A stretch of DNA of 64,000 bases. Source: Trileptium ribeirensis (taxonomy: Eukaryota > Nematoda > Enoplea > Enoplida > Thoracostomopsidae). Below are positions 1-8,706 of the stretch, piece after piece. Position numbers and translations under genes: made by a program. Position 1 is the stretch's first letter, and each line of letters begins with the position of its first letter. The notes beneath the pieces are model-generated. The model had not been told where the DNA came from. It did no database searches and saw only the letters and a program-made list of their open reading frames with translations. The stretch spans positions 1-64,000 of the forward strand of contig JASANE010025014.1 of assembly GCA_030248225.1 (NCBI GenBank), in the 5' to 3' direction.

Positions 1-89
1 CCAATCAATGCAACCAAAGGGTCAAAAGGAAGGGCCTTAAAATCTCTTCCTGATATAACTTAACTCTTAACACACAAAAATAATATAAC

Positions 90-154
90 TACTCACCAGT
101 GGCAACAGCATCGGAGAGAACTCCCCTGATTAAACCATGCAACTGTCTTATATA
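90..154 (-). promoter_or_regulatory. Outward core promoter, FB-1 left arm
   Basis: On the minus strand a TATATAA box (complement of 148-154) is followed by GGTTTAATC in place of the TCAGTC initiator of the other copies, then by GTGAGT (donor-like) near 90-100. It is the most diverged of the four promoter copies in the palindrome. Confidence 0.25.
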
Positions 155-1137
155 CCCCACCACCGCACCCCCGACCTGATACTTATGTATACCTACAAAT
201 TATAGCTAAAATGTTTGCCGCAAAAATGTGTTTCAACTGAGAGCTATGCTTTCTATATCTTTTACTACTACTAACTGTGCAAAGCTGCTTAGTGTTAGCG
301 GTTTGAGCAACAAAGATAATAAAATTTTGCAACGACAATATAAGCCCTGCTTGAAATGTCTACTTGATCTTAGAACTTGGTTTCAATTTCTAACTGTACC
401 AATAGATATATGCAAGGTTTTAAAAATATGTATATGCTTGCTCTTGTTCCAGTAACTACTATAGGCGTTCCGCTCCGTCATACGCTACAACAAAATAGGT
501 CTTGACATAGTTCACATGATGCAATATGTTACTCACTGTAGTATGGACAAGTGAGCTCTGTATTTCCCTAAATATTTGAAAAAAATAAAACGGTGTGGCC
601 AGCGATCGGTGTAATACAAAAATGTAAAAACGTGTGAATAGTAACCTAGACACGCCCCAAAGAATAATTGCAATTTGCTATATTTAAATTCAAGTGTAAA
701 CCGGTGCAAACCGGAAACAAATTGAAAACCACTGCATACGCATCACATAAACAATTATTCTACTAGTATTAAGGATGCCCAGTTCGCAACTTTTTGAGGA
801 ACGCATTCGGATAGGTCAATCTGTTGCAGCTGACCTGGTCCTTTTTCCACGGAAAAATAAAAGTATTTATACTACCGACACCCAAGCCGTATGCCACAAT
901 AAGACGCAGGCAGTTCCACAAGGTGGGATCATTTCTAGAGCACGCGAGCCTAATTCATATAACATTTTGTTGTGTTTGATGCTCAAACCGCTAACACTAA
1001 GCAGCGTTTGCACAGTTAGTAGTAGTAAAAGATATCGAAAGCATAGCTTGCAGTTAGAAACACATTTTTGCGGCAAACATTTTAGCTATAATTTGTAGGT
1101 ATACATAAGTCTAGATTTGCAGGATACAGTGGTGGGG

Positions 1138-1200
1138 TATATAAGACAGTCCCCTGGTTCAGTCCGGGAGTTCTCTCCGATGCTGTTGCCGCTGGTAAGT
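1138..1200 (+). promoter_or_regulatory. Outward core promoter and splice donor, FB-1 right arm
   Basis: TATATAA at 1138-1144 is followed by TTCAGTCC (matching the arthropod initiator TCAGTY) and then GCTG|GTAAGT, a consensus splice donor at 1195-1200. The order TATA, Inr, short leader, donor is the same in the other copies of the element. Function is inferred from motifs only. Confidence 0.4.
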
Positions 1201-1558
1201 AGTTATATTGTTTTTGTGTGTTAAGAGTTAAGTACTGTGGGGAAGGACGCTAATTCCCTTCCTTTTGAGCCCTTTGGTTGCATTGATTGGTGACACATAT
1301 CCAGTTGCTCATGAATAGACTTTACTGCCATACTCACCCTCTTCAACAATTGTTTTTGGTACACTTCCACCATACATACGTGCGCACAAGTTTGAGGCAC
1401 CCATACTACAATATTCCAGGGATTGGTAGACCCATAAAACCCCAATAGAGCCTAAATTCTATCCGAATCTTACCTGTAACGACGCCTAAGATTCTCTGGA
1501 CAAAATCTTATGGTCGCCACAGGTAAGATTCGGATAAAATTTAGCTTATTCAACTCCT

Positions 1559-1671
1559 ATGGGTCTACCAATCCCTGGAATATGTAGTATGGGTGCCTCA
1601 AACTATGCGCACGTATGTATGGTGGAAGTGTACCAAAAACAATTGTTGAAGAGGGTGAGTATGACCGTGAG
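1559..1671 (+). other. Small exon-like ORF in the FB-2 arm (also inverted at 3112-3000)
   Basis: The ORF begins MGLPIPGICSMGASN and runs to ...QKQLLKR, where AGAG|GTGAGTATG is a good splice donor. An identical copy lies on the minus strand in the right arm, and a frame-disturbed copy lies in FB-1 (about 1434-1330) that still reads HVCMVEVYQKQLLKR. Because the arms are inverted repeats, identity between arms does not show selection. I do not recognise the peptide; it may be the first coding exon of the lost autonomous element. Confidence 0.25.
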
Positions 1672-1786
1672 GTCTAATAACAACTGGATATGTGTCACCA
1701 ATCAATGCAACCAAAGGGTCAAAAGGAAGGGAATTAGCGTCCTTCCCCACAGTACTTAACTCTTAACACACAAAAATAATATAACT

Positions 1787-1849
1787 ACTTACCAGCGGCA
1801 ACAGCATCGGAGAGAACTCCCCGACTGAACCATGCAACTGTCTTATATA
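1787..1849 (-). promoter_or_regulatory. Outward core promoter and splice donor, FB-2 left arm
   Basis: Reading leftward, the complement of 1849-1843 gives TATATAA, followed by GGTTCAGTCGG and then CTG|GTAAGT (donor at 1792-1787). Transcription from it would leave the core and run through the left tip of FB-2 into FB-1. Confidence 0.4.
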
Positions 1850-2821
1850 CCCCACCACTGTATCCTAGATCTAGACTTATGTATACCTACAAATTATAGC
1901 TAAAATGTTTGCCGCAAAAATGTGTTTCAACTGCAAGCTATGCTTTCGATATCTTTTACTACTACTAACTGTGCAAATGAAGCTTAGTGTTAGCGGTTTC
2001 AGCATCAAACACAACAAAATGTTATATGAATTAGGCTCGCGTGCTCTAGAAATGATCCCACCTTGTGGAACTGCCTGCGTCTTATTGTGGCATACGGCTT
2101 GGGTGTCAGTAGTATATTTTCTTTTATTTTACCATTGAAAAAGTATTAGGTCAGCTTAACAGATTGACCTATCCGAATGCGTTCCTCAAAAAGTTGCGAA
2201 CTGGGCATCCTTAATACTAGTACAATAAGTGTTTATGTAGTGCGTATGCAGTGGTTTTCAATTGTTTTCATGTGGCACAGGTTTACACTTGAATTTAAAT
2301 ATAGCAAATTGCAATTATTCTTTGGGGCGTGTGCAGTTACTATTCACACGTTTTTACATTTTTGTATTACACCATCGCTGGCCACACCGTTTTATTTTTT
2401 CGAATATTCTGCGGTATAGATAGCTCACTTGTCCATACTACAGTGAGTAACATATTGCGTAGTGTGAACTATGTCAAGACCTATTTTGTTAGCGTATGAC
2501 GGAGCGTATCGCCTATAGTAGTTACTGGAACAAGAGCAAGCATATACATATTTTTAAAACCTTGCATATATCTATTGGTACAGTTAGAAATTGAAACCAA
2601 GTTCTAAGATCAAGTAGACATTTCAAGCAGGGAAAATATTGTCGTTGCAAAATTTTATTATCTTTGTTGCTCAAACCGCTAACACTAAGCAGCTTTGCAC
2701 AGTTAGTAGTAGTAAAAGATATCGAAAGCATAGCTTGCAGTTGAAACACATTTTTGCGGCAAACATTTTAGCTATAATTTGTAGGTATACATAAGTCTAG
2801 ATCTAGGATACAGTGGTGGGG

Positions 2822-2884
2822 TATATAAGACAGTTGCATGGTTCAGTCGGGGAGTTCTCTCCGATGCTGTTGCCGCTGGTAAGT
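2822..2884 (+). promoter_or_regulatory. Outward core promoter and splice donor, FB-2 right arm
   Basis: TATATAA at 2822-2828, initiator-like TCAGTC at 2843-2848 (about 23 bases from the first T of the TATA box, slightly closer than usual) and CTG|GTAAGT at 2879-2884. It mirrors the left-arm copy. A transcript would run out of the element into flanking DNA at 3196 with a splice donor already on board. Confidence 0.4.
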
Positions 2885-3345
2885 AGTTATATTATTTTTG
2901 TGTGTTAAGAGTTAAGTACTGTGGGGAAGGACGCTAATTCCCTTCCTTTTGACCCTTTGGTTGCATTGATTGGTGACACATATCCAGTTGTTATTAGACC
3001 TCACGGTCATACTCACCCTCTTCAACAATTGTTTTTGGTACACTTCCACCATACATACGTGCGCATAGTTTGAGGCACCCATACTACATATTCCAGGGAT
3101 TGGTAGACCCATAGGAGTTGAATAAGCTAAATTTTATCCGAATCTTACCTGTGGCGACCATAAGATTTTGTCCAGAGAATCTTAGGCGTCGTTACACTTG
3201 GAGGTCCCACCGAGATTCGATTTTTCCTAGTCGGGTCAAACGAATTTGCATAGGATTCATTCTCATACTCAAATACCTAACGTTAAAAAATTAATATCGT
3301 AGTATATGTAACTGAACGAAGTACACGGACAAAATACGTATTGCT

Positions 3346-5069
3346 GAGGGTAATGTCGTAATTTTGAAGGAATTGTGAAAACACTAAGTAAAAACGTTGC
3401 ATTTAAGAGTTTGCTTTTAGCTTTTGCGAAAATACTATTGAAGTGCAGTCAACATGTTAGACCTAACAATCGTGGGTTCTCGAAGAGAACCCTCAAACCA
3501 CTGTTGCAAACAAAGCAGTTTGTGAGTTCTCTGAGAACTGAATCCACATATAGTGTTTTTGGGCTGGAGAACTCTGAAAAAATTGTTTCTGGCATAAAGA
3601 ACTATGTAAAAATTGTTGACGCATTCAACGCATTCATGTAAATCCACGTTAATTTTCGATTGTTCTTGTGAATTGGATTCGTTTGATACGAAATTCTACT
3701 TGGTAATCGCTCAATAAATTTTTTCGGATCCTTGTGCCCCTTAAATTCTTTCCTTCTGTTCGAGTTGTTTCTATTTGAAATGCACTACAACGTGAAATAG
3801 TTGAATCACTATCAATGAGATTTTTATAATTATCTGAACAGCCTATTATTTATACAAAACTGTAAGGACCCGCACTCGTAAAGCCGTTCAATCGGCCTAT
3901 TTTAGATCCTATTCCTCAGTTTAATTGCACTATGAAATTCATATGAATGTATGTGTATATTTAATTTTTGATAAAATGCTGGAAATAAAAATAATAATAG
4001 GCATAATAATATACCGAGACTTGATCTAAGCGCGTAACTGCAATTTTGAGACAATAGCAAGTTAATTTTTTTTATAAAATAAGTTGAAATAGGTCGTGTG
4101 ACTTAGGCTGTATCGCTTTTCAGTAACAGGAAAATATAGTGTCCTTAGGCAAAAAACCATAAAAATCGGAAAGGGGCACAAAAAATTAAGCCGTCTATTT
4201 TTTTTTGAATTTTTTGCCATTTTACAGCAGGCATAACTAACCGACCAATAGACCTATCAAGGTAAATTTTCTAAAATGACTGCTAATAGGTGGCCTACAA
4301 AATGGAAATCATACGGTTAAGCTATCTTTAATAAGTTTTCTGTAAAACAGCATAAAATACAATGTATTTTCTCGTGTAAAAGCGCAATCAAATACATGCG
4401 CTGGAAAAGCGCAAAAAGAATAAAGCTATGATGGATGGATATTTTCTAAAAACCCCCGTCAAGAGTTCTGTGAAATAGAGAAGCCTAAATTTGCGATTTC
4501 GCAATATCAAAAAACGGGTTCTCAGGCCGATACACCTATATAGTGCTGAGATATCGAAAAATCACCGTTTTACCATTTCATGATGGTGGAACATCACATG
4601 GCATCAATCCCCCTTACCAGTAGTTTCCGAGGTGGCATGGCAAAATTATGAAAAAGACGGAAAGACAATTTAAGGGGCACAGAGGATCCGAAAAAATTTA
4701 TTGAGCGATTACCGAGTCAAATTTCGTATCAAACGAATCCAATTCACAAGAACAATCGAAAATTAACGTGGATTTACATGAATGCGTTGAATGCGTCAAC
4801 AATTTTTACATAGTTCTTTATGCCAGAAACAATTTTTTCAGAGTTCTCCAGCCCAAAAACACTATATGTGGATTCAGTTCTCAGAGAACTCACAAACTGC
4901 TTTGTTTGCAACAGTGGTTTGAGGGTTCTCTTCGAGAACCCACGATTGTTAGGTCTAACATGTTGACTGCACTGCAATAGTATTTTCGCAAAAGCTAAAA
5001 GCAAACTCTTAAATGCAACGTTTTTACTTAGTGTTTTCACAATTCCTTCAAAATTACGACATTACCCTC
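3346..5069. mobile_element. Second foldback element with arms of about 380 bp
   Basis: Starts GAGGGTAATGTCGTAATTTT and ends with the reverse complement (...ATTACGACATTACCCTC). The arms 3346-3745 and 4666-5069 are nearly identical inverted repeats around a spacer of about 920 bp that codes for nothing evident. An 88-codon ORF occurs in both arms simply because they are copies. The sequence is unrelated to FB-1/FB-2. No transposase and no convincing target duplication were seen. Confidence 0.75.
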
Positions 5070-5596
5070 GAAATAAAATATCAGAACAATCATTTCACGC
5101 TACGATGTGCTACAATGGTCGGGGTTGGGTAAAAGTGGATATGTTGTTTTGTAGCACACAAACGTGCAGGAAACTGGCAAAAATGTTATTTACGCTAGGA
5201 AACCTCATTACTTGGCCTCACCCTGCCATAAGGGGCTGGACATCCACATAGTTCCCAAATTAACAAAAACCGTAATAACTTATTTTACTAACTGTTTTTT
5301 CCGGGTAGTGCCGTGGCTCTGTGTTAGAAATTATGACCTTAATTCTTTTTTGTGCAGAATTAGACAGACTACATTTTTAGTTATACAATTTTCAAATCTA
5401 CTGCAATCCTGGAGAGTGGGAGCGGCCGATATGGAATCCCACTTTTAGCCCCCCAAACCAAATTCTATTTTTGGTCATCTTAACATCGAATTGTTTCACC
5501 AGCAACGAAACTCACTGAAGCTTGTGACCTTCCAACGCCAAGACTAAGTGCAGTTCGTCGACTAAGACATATCTTCAATCAACACAGGAACACATT
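5070..5596. other. Intergenic or intronic stretch, nothing assigned
   Basis: A plus-strand ORF of 94 codons (5164-5448) is present, but it has no recognisable motif and its composition is like the surrounding AT-rich DNA. No repeat shared with the rest of the window was noticed. Confidence 0.4.
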
Positions 5597-6148
5597 TTGG
5601 ATTTTTAGCAGTAATTTATTGAAAAGCGAACCGGATACATCTTTAGTACAGGTAAACATAATACAACAATGCATTCCGTAGCATCGATTCAAACGAGTAC
5701 ATCAATATAGCACAAGAACATTATTCCACGCAAGTGCTCAGGGTTAATACAAAATGAAAGGTATAAACATTCTTAATCGAACGCACACAGACACAAACTA
5801 ATTAGATAATTATATTTCTTCACGAATATTCGATTCAAGCGACGTCTGCGCTAAAACACGGAGAAGAAAGCGCGTGGGAACGCTCTACGATACAACTAAC
5901 CGGGGGCCAGAATCTAATTAATCGTTCAATGCCAAATGGCCCGTTCAGGTAAGGTGAAGGCTGATGAAAAATAATTACCAAACACGAATGTCAACTTATA
6001 AGAATGCGCGCTAAAATGACAATAAGGATACGAATGATACGACGGAGTAATTCGATTGCTTATCCTACTCTATAACTATGGACCAAAAAATGAATTCTGA
6101 GTGTATATAAAAGTTAGGAAAATACTTACATTTCGTTAAACTGGAAGA
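5597..6148 (-). other. Candidate 3'-terminal exon and poly(A) site
   Basis: On the minus strand an acceptor-like GTGTCTTCCAG sits just above 6150. The following 530 bases are unique in the window, lack a long ORF and end with AATAAA (complement of 5620-5615). About 20 bases further is a GU-rich run (TGTGTTCCTGTGTTG), as expected of a downstream element. This is the layout of a 3' UTR. Pcf11 is the only minus-strand gene seen to its right, so it may be the end of that gene. No zinc-finger exon was found between here and 8603, so the link is unproven. Confidence 0.35.
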
Positions 6149-6174
6149 CACGAAACAAAACTCAAATAGTAGAG

Positions 6175-7700
6175 CACCACATATAGTAATATATAGCTTT
6201 GTTCTCTACCGAAACGAGCCCAAGCGCGGTTGGATCGATCTAGCCGTCGAGGAGATATGACCAATTTAGTGTTTTCGGGGTCCCGACGCCCATTTACAAC
6301 CAATCTTAGCCCTGTTGTCAATAGCAACGCAGCATATAGCTATATAGAGCTTTGCATTCTGAAGAAAAAGAGTCCAATCGTAGCCGAAATGCTTCAGTGG
6401 TTGAGGAGATATGGCTAATTTGGTGTTTTCGGGGTCCCGATGGTTCATTTACAACCAATCTTATCCCTACTCTGCTCCACAGGTGAGGTCGATAGCAAAG
6501 CAGCGTATATAGCTATATAAAACTTTGCTTTCTGAACAAAATGATATTAGTCGAATCGCTCCAGTGGTTGAGGATATATGACCAATTTGGTGTTTTGGGG
6601 GTCCCAAGGGCCCATTTACAACCATCTTAAAACCCAACCCTGCTATATAGAGCTTTGCTTTCTGAACAAAATGAGTCCAATCTTAGCGGAATCGCTTCAG
6701 TGGTTGAGGAGATATAGCTAATTTGTTGTTTTCGGGGTCCCAAAGGCCCATTTACAACACATCTTATCCCTACCCTGCTCGACAGGTGATGTCAATAGCA
6801 ACGCAGCGTATATCTATGTATAGCTTTGTTCTCTGAACGAAATGAGCCAAGCGCGGTTGAATCGTTCTAGTCGTTGAGGAGATATGGCTAATTTGGTGTT
6901 TTCGGGGTGCAAAGGCCCATTTACAACCCATTTTAACGCTACCTTGCTCGACAAGGGAGGTCAAAGGTCAATAGCAAAGCAGCGTGTATAGCTATATAAA
7001 ACTTTGCTTTCTGAACAAAATGATATTAGTCGAATCGCTCCAGTGGGTGAGGATATATGACCAATTTGGTGGTTTGGGGTTCTAAGGGCCCATTTACAAC
7101 CCATCTTAACCCAACCCCGTTATATAGAGCTTTGCTTTCTGAACAAAATAAGCCCAATCTTGGTCGAATCGCTAAGGTGATTGAGAAGATATGGCCAATT
7201 AGGTATTTTCGGGGTCCTAAAGACCCATTTACAAACCAAATTAACCAACCCTGCTCGACAGGTGAGGTCAATAGCTATATGAGCGTTGCTTTCTGAACAA
7301 ACTGAGCCCAATATTAGCCGAATTGCTCCAGTGGTTGAGGAGATATGGCCAATTTGGATTGTTCCGGGTCCCAAGGGACCATTTGCAAACCATCTTAACC
7401 CAACCCTGCTCGACAGGTAAAGTCAATAGCAACGCAGCATATATAGATATTTTAGTGTTTTACGCTAATTAGCTATTTACGCAGCGTATATACCAATTTG
7501 GTGTTTTCGGGGGTCCCAAGGGTCCATTTTAAAACACATTTTTACCCAAACCTGGAGCATAAGTGACCTCGGCAACAACAGTATCTACTTATAGAGCTAA
7601 ATTTCCTGAACAAAATGAGCCCAAATGTGACCAGATCGCACCGGTGCTAATCGAGATATGACTCATAACGTGTTTTGGTGGGATCCTAGGGACCCTACCT
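6175..7700. repeat. Satellite A array, about 10 units of ~160 bp
   Basis: The phrase GTGTTTTCGGGGTCCCAA, followed by GGCCCATTTACAACC and then AGCTTTGCTTTCTGAACAAA, recurs near 6274, 6424, 6585, 6730, 6894, 7066, 7205, 7357, 7503 and 7668, that is every 140-170 bases. Units are diverged, with internal indels, so the array is not young. The short ORFs across it are products of the repeat. Related units appear at 29.1 and 31.0 kb. Confidence 0.85.
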
Positions 7701-8299
7701 GGGCCCTGTTGGACCCCTTTTGAGGGGCAAGGAGATGAAATCTGTTTTTGCGTCTAACTAAAGGGCACAAATAGAGATTTCAACCTATCGAATGAGGTAT
7801 CGCACGACCAGATCTGCCTATCAGAAGTTGAGTTATGCATGCCACGCGGAAAAAATCCACAACCAGACGCTGCCAAATTTCACACTCCTGGCTAGTAAGA
7901 ATTCTATTCAACTAGTATACCGTAAGTTAAATACGACAAAGTATAAAACGGTACAATTCCATACTTTTCCATTACTAGCATTAATACTATTACTACCATT
8001 ACTAGCTTTTCCAGTACGATTCCATTAATTAGCATGGCAAAAAAATCAATATTTCAATACAATAGCACGGTACGTTATGATTCATCAGGTTCGGTAACTG
8101 AATGACATGGCACTACAGTAAGTACGTAATGGTTCATAACATCCGTGGTAATTTTCTATATGAGAAATGCGCATCATAGGAATTTAATAGCTCAATTTTG
8201 TATCCTGTTGAGGTCAGGATCGGTCACTCCCAAGAACATGTTCACATCATACATTCTCGTAGCTAGAAAAAAATTTCGGGAGGTGGAAATGGTCTGACT
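7701..8299. other. Non-coding stretch after satellite A
   Basis: Contains a low-complexity run (about 7950-8030) of TTCCATTACTAG-like words. No gene was recognised. Confidence 0.4.
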
Positions 8300-8423
8300 C
8301 AGGCCGAGATCTTATGTCGCTTCGTTCCTCCCAGCCGGTGTGTTTTTGTCCCACAGGGCCGCAGGCCGAGATCTTATGTCGCTTCGTTTCTCCCAGCCGG
8401 TGTGTTTTTGTCCCACAGGGCCG
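8300..8423. repeat. Two-copy tandem repeat, period 62
   Basis: CAGGCCGAGATCTTATGTCG begins at 8300 and again at 8362; the two copies differ by single bases. It is a recent small duplication. Confidence 0.85.
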
Positions 8424-8602
8424 AATTTTAGATTTTTAATGAGAATAAACCAATTTCCAGGCTACTCCGACAGGAAAAATGCAGTCCAGCTGAGAAAAAA
8501 ATTTTTGCTAAAGAGGGACCATTGGTAATTATTAAGGTCAAAAGAATTTCGGTGGATTCTCCCTTTTCCCCTCCCTGGCTACGCCCCTGACATCATACGT
8601 AC

Positions 8603-8706
8603 CTCAATACGTAGGGAAATTTTATCAGCAATCTGACGTTGTTTCATATATAGCGCTCGACTTAACTTATCCGATGGCCTTACAATACCTAATTTGACTG
8701 GCAAAG
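8603..8706 (-). CDS. Pcf11: Pcf11 exon (probable), segment before the first zinc finger
   Basis: Minus-strand exon of 104 bases between an acceptor (GATGCGGCAG|CT) and a strong donor (ATTGAG|GTACGT). It begins with two bases that complete the phase-1 codon left by the exon at 16573 and ends in phase 0. It encodes 34 residues ending KQRQIADKISLRIE. In animal Pcf11 the segment just before the first Cys2 zinc finger reads roughly LKxR...VIxxLYxGIQC, and the pattern of hydrophobic and charged positions fits. The match is weaker than for the other exons, and the nearest placed exon is almost 8 kb away. It could instead belong to another minus-strand gene. Confidence 0.5.

Larger units (their letters stand above)
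1..1475 (-). mobile_element. Foldback element, partial inverted copy (FB-1)
   Basis: This stretch is the reverse complement of most of the element at 1476-3195: the core reading TTTGCCGCAAAAATGTG to CTTGCTCTTGTTCC at about 200-455 reappears inverted at 2750-2522. It starts outside the window. Its right end stops at ATCCGAATCTTACCTGT and lacks the terminal 43 or so bases that the neighbouring copy has. Its own two arms are inverted repeats of each other (about 1-290 against 1010-1290). No transposase is visible. The long internal inverted repeats suggest a foldback-type DNA transposon; the superfamily is not recognised. Confidence 0.75.
1476..3195 (+). mobile_element. Foldback element, complete copy (FB-2)
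   Basis: The element begins GTAACGACGCCTAAGATTC and ends with the exact reverse complement, GAATCTTAGGCGTCGTTAC. The inverted arms extend inward about 500 bp (1476-2000 against 3195-2680) around a core of about 680 bp with no long ORF. The first 30 bases of each end are themselves a small hairpin (CTAAGATT...AATCTTA). Each arm carries, from tip to core, a small spliced-looking ORF, a splice donor on the opposite strand and a TATA box. No clear target-site duplication was seen. With FB-1 it forms a palindrome centred near 1500. Confidence 0.8.

Noticed and set aside
3375..3641. 88-codon ORF present in both arms of the second foldback element
   Set aside because: The second copy exists only because the arms are inverted repeats, and a 70-codon frame on the opposite strand is equally open. 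No motif; not called as a gene.
6175..7700. Regularly spaced repeats that might suggest a CRISPR array
   Set aside because: Units are contiguous, diverged ~160-bp satellite monomers with no unique spacers, in a eukaryotic intron setting.
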